From: Thiotrichaceae bacterium
GTDB lineage: Bacteria; Pseudomonadota; Gammaproteobacteria; Thiotrichales; Thiotrichaceae
Assembly: GCA_024762625.1 (NCBI GenBank)
Contig: JANTHA010000106.1
Span: 1 to 7,247, forward strand
Reading direction: 5' to 3'
DNA length: 7,247 nucleotides
The position numbers were made by a program, and so were the translations under genes. Below the pieces are notes generated by a model. It was not told the DNA's origin and ran no database searches. It worked only from the letters and a program-made list of their open reading frames with translations. Each line of letters opens with the position of its first letter. The first letter of the stretch is position 1. This document shows, in pieces, positions 4,014 through 7,247 of the stretch.

Positions 4014-6452
4014 ATGGTAAAAGAATGTTGCGACTCTGGGCATGAAAAAAAACAAGGCCACTCAAACGATTCGATAGACCTGGAAATCGCGCTGCTGGGT
4101 AATCCCAATTCCGGCAAGACCACCCTGTTTAATTTACTCACCGGCGCGCGCCAGAATACCGGCAACTGGCCGGGCGTAACCGTTGAGCGCAAGGAAGGTT
4201 ACTTTAACCTGGAATATGATGGCGAACTTAAAAAAGTGCATGTGGTTGATCTGCCCGGCACTTATTCGCTGGATTACGCGGATGTCTCTGCTGATGAACG
4301 CATAGCGCGTCAGTTTGTGCTGGATCACCCGGACAGAGTTTACGTCAATATCATTGATGCAAGCACCCTGGAGCGAGGTCTCTATCTGACCATTCAGCTG
4401 CGCGAGCTGGGCGTGCCGATGGTGGTGTTCCTCAATATGATGGATGTTGCTGAAAAACGCAATATGCAGATCGATGTGAAAAAATTAGCTGAATTACTCG
4501 GTTGCCCGGTGTTGCCGGTCTCGCTGAAAAAACGCCAGGGCACCAGCGAACTGCATAAGCAGTTGCTGGAAAAAGCGCTTCACATGCTGGAAATGAAACA
4601 GGAGGATAAACTCCCCTGTAAAATGAGGTATAACGAAGCCATAGAAAATGCGCTGGCGACCCTGCAAAACGAATTTAAAGTGGATCGCGTCGGCGCACTC
4701 AAGCTATTGCAGGGTCAGCCTGAAAACAGCGATCTGGCGGACAAAGATAGACAAAAAATCAGGGCGCTCCGTGATTCGATTGAAAAAACAAGCGACGAAG
4801 ATCTGGATTTCCTGCTCGCGGAAGTACGCTTTGAAATGGCGACCACCTTGGGTCAAAGCATTGTCAAGGAGCAGGGTAAAATCAGTCGGACCCTATCTGA
4901 CAAGGTAGACAAGGTCGTTCTAAGCAGCTGGGCGGGCATCCCGGTTTTTCTGTTTCTGATGTATCTGTTGTTCACCTTCAGCATTAACATCGGGGGCGCG
5001 TTCATCGACTTTTTCGATATGGGCGCGCAGGCGATTTTTGTTGATGGCTTTGGCAAACTGCTTGGCGCGGTAGGTGCGCCCCAATGGCTGAGCGCGATTC
5101 TGGCGCATGGGCTTGGCGGCGGCGTTCAGGTTGTGGCGACGTTCATACCGATTATTGGCGCATTGTTTTTATTCCTGACGGTTTTGGAAGAATCCGGCTA
5201 TATGTCGCGCGCCGCCTTTGTCATGGATCACTTCATGCGTCGACTCGGCATTTCTGGCAAAGCGTTCGTGCCGTTGATCATCGGCTTTGGCTGTAATGTG
5301 CCAGGCATCATGGCGACGCGCACCCTTGATAGTCCTCGCGAACGCATCATCACCGTGTTGATGGCGCCCTTCATGTCCTGCGGCGCGCGTCTGGCGGTCT
5401 ATGCCTTGTTTGCGGCGGCGTTTTTCCCTGTTGGCGGACAGAATATTGTCTTTCTACTGTACTTGATCGGCATCGCCTTCGCCGTTATGACAGGTCTGAT
5501 CATGCGTAAAACACTCTTGAAGGGCGAAGCCGAAGACTTTTTCATGGAATTGCCCACTTATCAAATCCCGGGTTTACGCAATGTTCTGATTAACACCTGG
5601 AACAAGCTCAAAGGCTTTATTCTCGGTGCAGGCAAAATTATTATCATCGTGGTGGCCCTGATTAATGTCGTCAATTCACTGGGCACGGATCTTAGTTTTG
5701 GCAACGAAGACTCTGAAAAATCGGTTTTAAGCGCAACCGCGAGAAGCATTACACCGGTGTTTGAACCGATGGGAATTAATCAGGACAACTGGCCTGCGAC
5801 CGTGGGCATCATCACCGGCCTGCTCGCCAAGGAAGTGGTGGTCGGTACGCTGGATGCGCTTTATTCCGACATAGATAAGCCTGCCGATTTAGAAAATAAT
5901 GAAGAGCAGGAGCAAGGAAAAGAGCAAGAAAAGGATGCAGCCAGGCAGCAAGAAACGCCCTTCAATTTAGCGGCCCGTTTAAAAGAAGCGCTATTGACAA
6001 TACCCGCAAATCTGGGCGACGCACTGAAAAGCCTGTCTGATCCGCTGGGTTTATCCAGCGTCGCTGATGTTGAGAACCAACAGCAAGCTGCGGCTGCGCA
6101 AGAAATTGATGAATCAACCTTTGGCGCAATGCACAAACGATTCGACGGTAAAATCGGCGCATTCGCCTACATGCTGTTTATACTGCTCTATTTCCCCTGT
6201 GTCGCTGCAACCGGCGCAATGTATCGCGAAACCGGCGCAAAATGGACCATGCTGGGCGTCTTCTGGAGCACCGGACTGGCTTACGCAAGCGCCGTTATTT
6301 TTTATCAAATGGCGACCTTCTCGCGACACCCTCTGCAATCCGTTCTGTGGACGCTGGCGCTGCTCGGCGTGCTTGTCATGACGATTTTTATCTTCAAACA
6401 GGTTGGCAACAGGACGCCGGGTTTTCAAAAACCCACCTTCAAATCAAGCTAA
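4014..6452 (+). CDS. feoB: Ferrous iron transporter FeoB (812 aa)
   Basis: FeoB is the inner-membrane Fe(II) permease with an N-terminal GTPase. The visible G motifs are G1 GNPNSGKT (29-36), the G2 region NWPGVTVERKEG (51-62), G3 DLPG (79-82), G4 NMMD (141-144) and G5 around SLKKRQG (170-176). A helical GDI-like domain follows (about 180-300), then the membrane part starting near SSWAGIPVFLFLMYLLF. Conserved gate elements are EESGYMSRAAF (from 392), GFGCNVPG (424-431), APFMSCGARL (from 451), AKEVVVGT (605-612) and LLYFPC (724-729), so the membrane cysteines 427, 456 and 729 are present. The start has AGGTAG seven bases before it. Two oddities stand out: an N-terminal CCDSGHEKKQGH extension that could bind metal, and a charged Gln/Glu-rich insert (about 627-647) before the last membrane segments. 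The length is slightly above E. coli FeoB. The gene lies between feoA and feoC. Confidence 0.97.
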   Translation: MVKECCDSGHEKKQGHSNDSIDLEIALLGNPNSGKTTLFNLLTGARQNTGNWPGVTVERKEGYFNLEYDGELKKVHVVDLPGTYSLDYADVSADERIARQFVLDHPDRVYVNIIDASTLERGLYLTIQLRELGVPMVVFLNMMDVAEKRNMQIDVKKLAELLGCPVLPVSLKKRQGTSELHKQLLEKALHMLEMKQEDKLPCKMRYNEAIENALATLQNEFKVDRVGALKLLQGQPENSDLADKDRQKIRALRDSIEKTSDEDLDFLLAEVRFEMATTLGQSIVKEQGKISRTLSDKVDKVVLSSWAGIPVFLFLMYLLFTFSINIGGAFIDFFDMGAQAIFVDGFGKLLGAVGAPQWLSAILAHGLGGGVQVVATFIPIIGALFLFLTVLEESGYMSRAAFVMDHFMRRLGISGKAFVPLIIGFGCNVPGIMATRTLDSPRERIITVLMAPFMSCGARLAVYALFAAAFFPVGGQNIVFLLYLIGIAFAVMTGLIMRKTLLKGEAEDFFMELPTYQIPGLRNVLINTWNKLKGFILGAGKIIIIVVALINVVNSLGTDLSFGNEDSEKSVLSATARSITPVFEPMGINQDNWPATVGIITGLLAKEVVVGTLDALYSDIDKPADLENNEEQEQGKEQEKDAARQQETPFNLAARLKEALLTIPANLGDALKSLSDPLGLSSVADVENQQQAAAAQEIDESTFGAMHKRFDGKIGAFAYMLFILLYFPCVAATGAMYRETGAKWTMLGVFWSTGLAYASAVIFYQMATFSRHPLQSVLWTLALLGVLVMTIFIFKQVGNRTPGFQKPTFKSS

Positions 6453-6462
6453 GCCGTCAGCC

Positions 6463-6729
6463 ATGAAACTCGGTGAAATCAGAGACTACATCAAACAACG
6501 CCGCGAAGCATCGCTTGCCGATGTTGCGAACCATTTCGACATCAGCAAAGAAGCCGCAAAACTGGCGCTGGATTACTGGATAAGAAAAGGCAAAATCCAG
6601 TTTGGCGGCGCCAATTGCAAAAGCGCCTGTTCAAGTCAATGCAGCGGCGGTAGTTGCAGCACAGGCCTTGAAAGCGAACATTATCAATGGCGTTCAGCCA
6701 GGCGGGAAAGCCCGGTTTACTGGGTTTAG
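6463..6729 (+). CDS. feoC: FeoC-like winged-helix protein with four cysteines (88 aa)
   Basis: This gene starts 10 bases after the feoB stop. No clear Shine-Dalgarno sequence is present, so translational coupling is likely. Residues 1-47 form a winged-helix fold: MKLGEIRDYIKQRREAS, LADVANHFDISKEAAKLALDYW as the helix-turn-helix, then a wing-like KGKIQFG. A cysteine loop follows with Cys52, 56, 60 and 65 (spacing C-x3-C-x3-C-x4-C), then a short tail ending ESPVYWV. FeoC proteins of enterobacteria have a similar fold and a four-cysteine loop shown to hold an oxygen-sensitive Fe-S cluster; the spacing here is more compact. FeoC is thought to control FeoB stability or activity and perhaps transcription. 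The first ATG of the HTH module is chosen, because the upstream extension of the frame overlaps feoB. Confidence 0.88.
   Translation: MKLGEIRDYIKQRREASLADVANHFDISKEAAKLALDYWIRKGKIQFGGANCKSACSSQCSGGSCSTGLESEHYQWRSARRESPVYWV
6708..6727 (+). terminator. Weak hairpin overlapping the end of feoC
   Basis: AAGCCCGG (6708-6715) pairs with CTGGGTTT (6720-6727), including two G-T pairs, around the loop TTTA. It overlaps the last codons and the stop of feoC and is not followed by a clean T-run (a TAATTTT comes about 10 bases later). It may slow or end feo transcription before the convergent integrase gene, but the support is slight. Confidence 0.25.
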
Positions 6730-6741
6730 CTTCGAGTAATT

Positions 6742-6768
6742 TTAAAGCCCAACGCCAGCCCTTAAAGC
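6742..6768. repeat. Short direct repeat with an integron-like core site between feoC and intI
   Basis: TTAAAGC occurs at 6742-6748 and 6762-6768, exactly 20 bases apart. On the minus strand the bases from 6753 down to 6747 read GTTGGGC, which fits the integron core site GTTRRRY. It is preceded by GC, with GCTTTAA further upstream, an order like the L'-R' half of an attC site. I see no convincing partner R'' site, so a complete attC is not supported. It could be a relic or chance. Confidence 0.25.
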
Positions 6769-6784
6769 TAGTGATTGACAGATG

Positions 6785-7247
6785 CTATTTAGTTAATAAA
6801 TGGCTCAACGGACTTTTAACGCCATCTGCTCCCTGCTTAAGAATATGAGTGTAGATTTCTGTCGTTTTAACATCGGAATGACCAAGTTGGGATTGGACGG
6901 TGCGGATATCCGTACCGTTTTGTAGCAAATGCGTTGCGAAGGAATGGCGTAGGGTATGGGAGCTGACAGGTTTTTTTATCCCCGCTTTTAAACAGGCTCG
7001 TTTTAACGCCTTGTTGATTACTGATGGATCTACATGATGTCTCCGCCAAAAACCGGTACCTGGTTCCCGACTCAGCCTTGCTGACGGAAATAAGTACTGC
7101 CACCCGAGCGATTTGTTGGCGCGCTGATATTTTCTTGCCAGTGCATTCGGTAAAAAAACACCGGCAAACTTTTCATCCTGCAAGTCGCCATTCAGGTAAA
7201 ACCTGACGCGCTCAATCTGTTTTTCAATTGCAGGTATTAGCTCGACA
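6785..7247 (-). CDS. intI: Integron integrase (IntI-type tyrosine recombinase), C-terminal part, cut by the window edge
   Basis: The frame is open from the right edge (first visible residues [20 protein letters not shown]) to a TAG at 6785-6787. This gives 153 codons of the catalytic domain. The TTG at 7181-7183 is internal and is not a start. Tyrosine-recombinase residues seen are [12 protein letters not shown] (HxxR: His at 6956-6958, Arg at 6947-6949), LGHSDVKTT and the nucleophile Tyr in IYTHIL (6851-6853). Features typical of IntI rather than XerC/D are [27 protein letters not shown] and the extra-helix region [18 protein letters not shown], ending with [10 protein letters not shown]. 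Integron integrases recombine attI with attC sites to capture gene cassettes. The first catalytic Arg, the start and the usual attI/promoter region lie outside the window. The visible part is intact, with no frameshift. The gene is convergent with feoC, 55 bases apart. Confidence 0.92.
   Translation of the reverse strand, partial: VELIPAIEKQIERVRFYLNGDLQDEKFAGVFLPNALARKYQRANKSLGWQYLFPSARLSREPGTGFWRRHHVDPSVINKALKRACLKAGIKKPVSSHTLRHSFATHLLQNGTDIRTVQSQLGHSDVKTTEIYTHILKQGADGVKSPLSHLLTK

Noticed and set aside
6730..6890. A complete attC site spanning the feoC-intI gap on the + strand
   Set aside because: GCCCAAC (6747-6753) fits RYYYAAC, but no GTTRRRY partner lies at a suitable distance. The nearest, GTTGGGA inside intI, fails the last position.
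7024..7206. A + strand frame of 60 residues at the right edge
   Set aside because: It is antisense to the integron integrase, which has recognisable catalytic motifs and runs uninterrupted to the window edge.

Overview
The window reads as a piece of a gammaproteobacterial chromosome of moderate GC content. The evidence is an MnmE C-terminus ending in FCIGK, an E. coli-type feoA-feoB-feoC order with a small cysteine-bearing FeoC, and an OprD-like porin. I cannot name the genus. A methanotroph or related aquatic gammaproteobacterium would fit, but this is only an impression.

Left part (1-1967). The last 24 codons of mnmE run into the window on the + strand. They converge on a block of three minus-strand genes: a DsbA/FrnE-like thioredoxin-fold oxidoreductase (1344-1967), a secreted protein with about 42 Met in 217 residues (532-1185), and a small unrecognised soluble protein (118-462). 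Terminator-like hairpins lie after the first two, so the three may be separate or only partly coupled transcription units.

Middle (2014-3593). Divergent from the oxidoreductase is a small lipoprotein with an EF-hand-like acidic loop. It is followed by a 364-residue outer-membrane porin. The porin's upstream region carries a Fur-box-like 7-1-7 element and a 16-bp palindrome.

Iron block (3594-6729). feoA, feoB and feoC form a tight operon (gaps of 24 and 10 bases) for ferrous iron import through the inner membrane. The upstream region carries a strong Fur box and, about 60 bases earlier, an FNR-type site. This suggests iron repression combined with low-oxygen activation, as is known for E. coli feo. 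The porin just upstream, with a similar Fur-like box, could supply the outer-membrane step. That link is inference.

Right edge (6785-7247). A minus-strand reading frame open to the window edge is the C-terminal part of a tyrosine recombinase with integron-integrase (IntI) features. Its N-terminus, its promoter and probably attI and the cassettes lie beyond the right edge. The window therefore ends at what may be the boundary between conserved chromosome and a chromosomal integron. No rRNA, tRNA, CRISPR array or insertion sequence was seen, and no gene-free stretch exceeds 300 bases.
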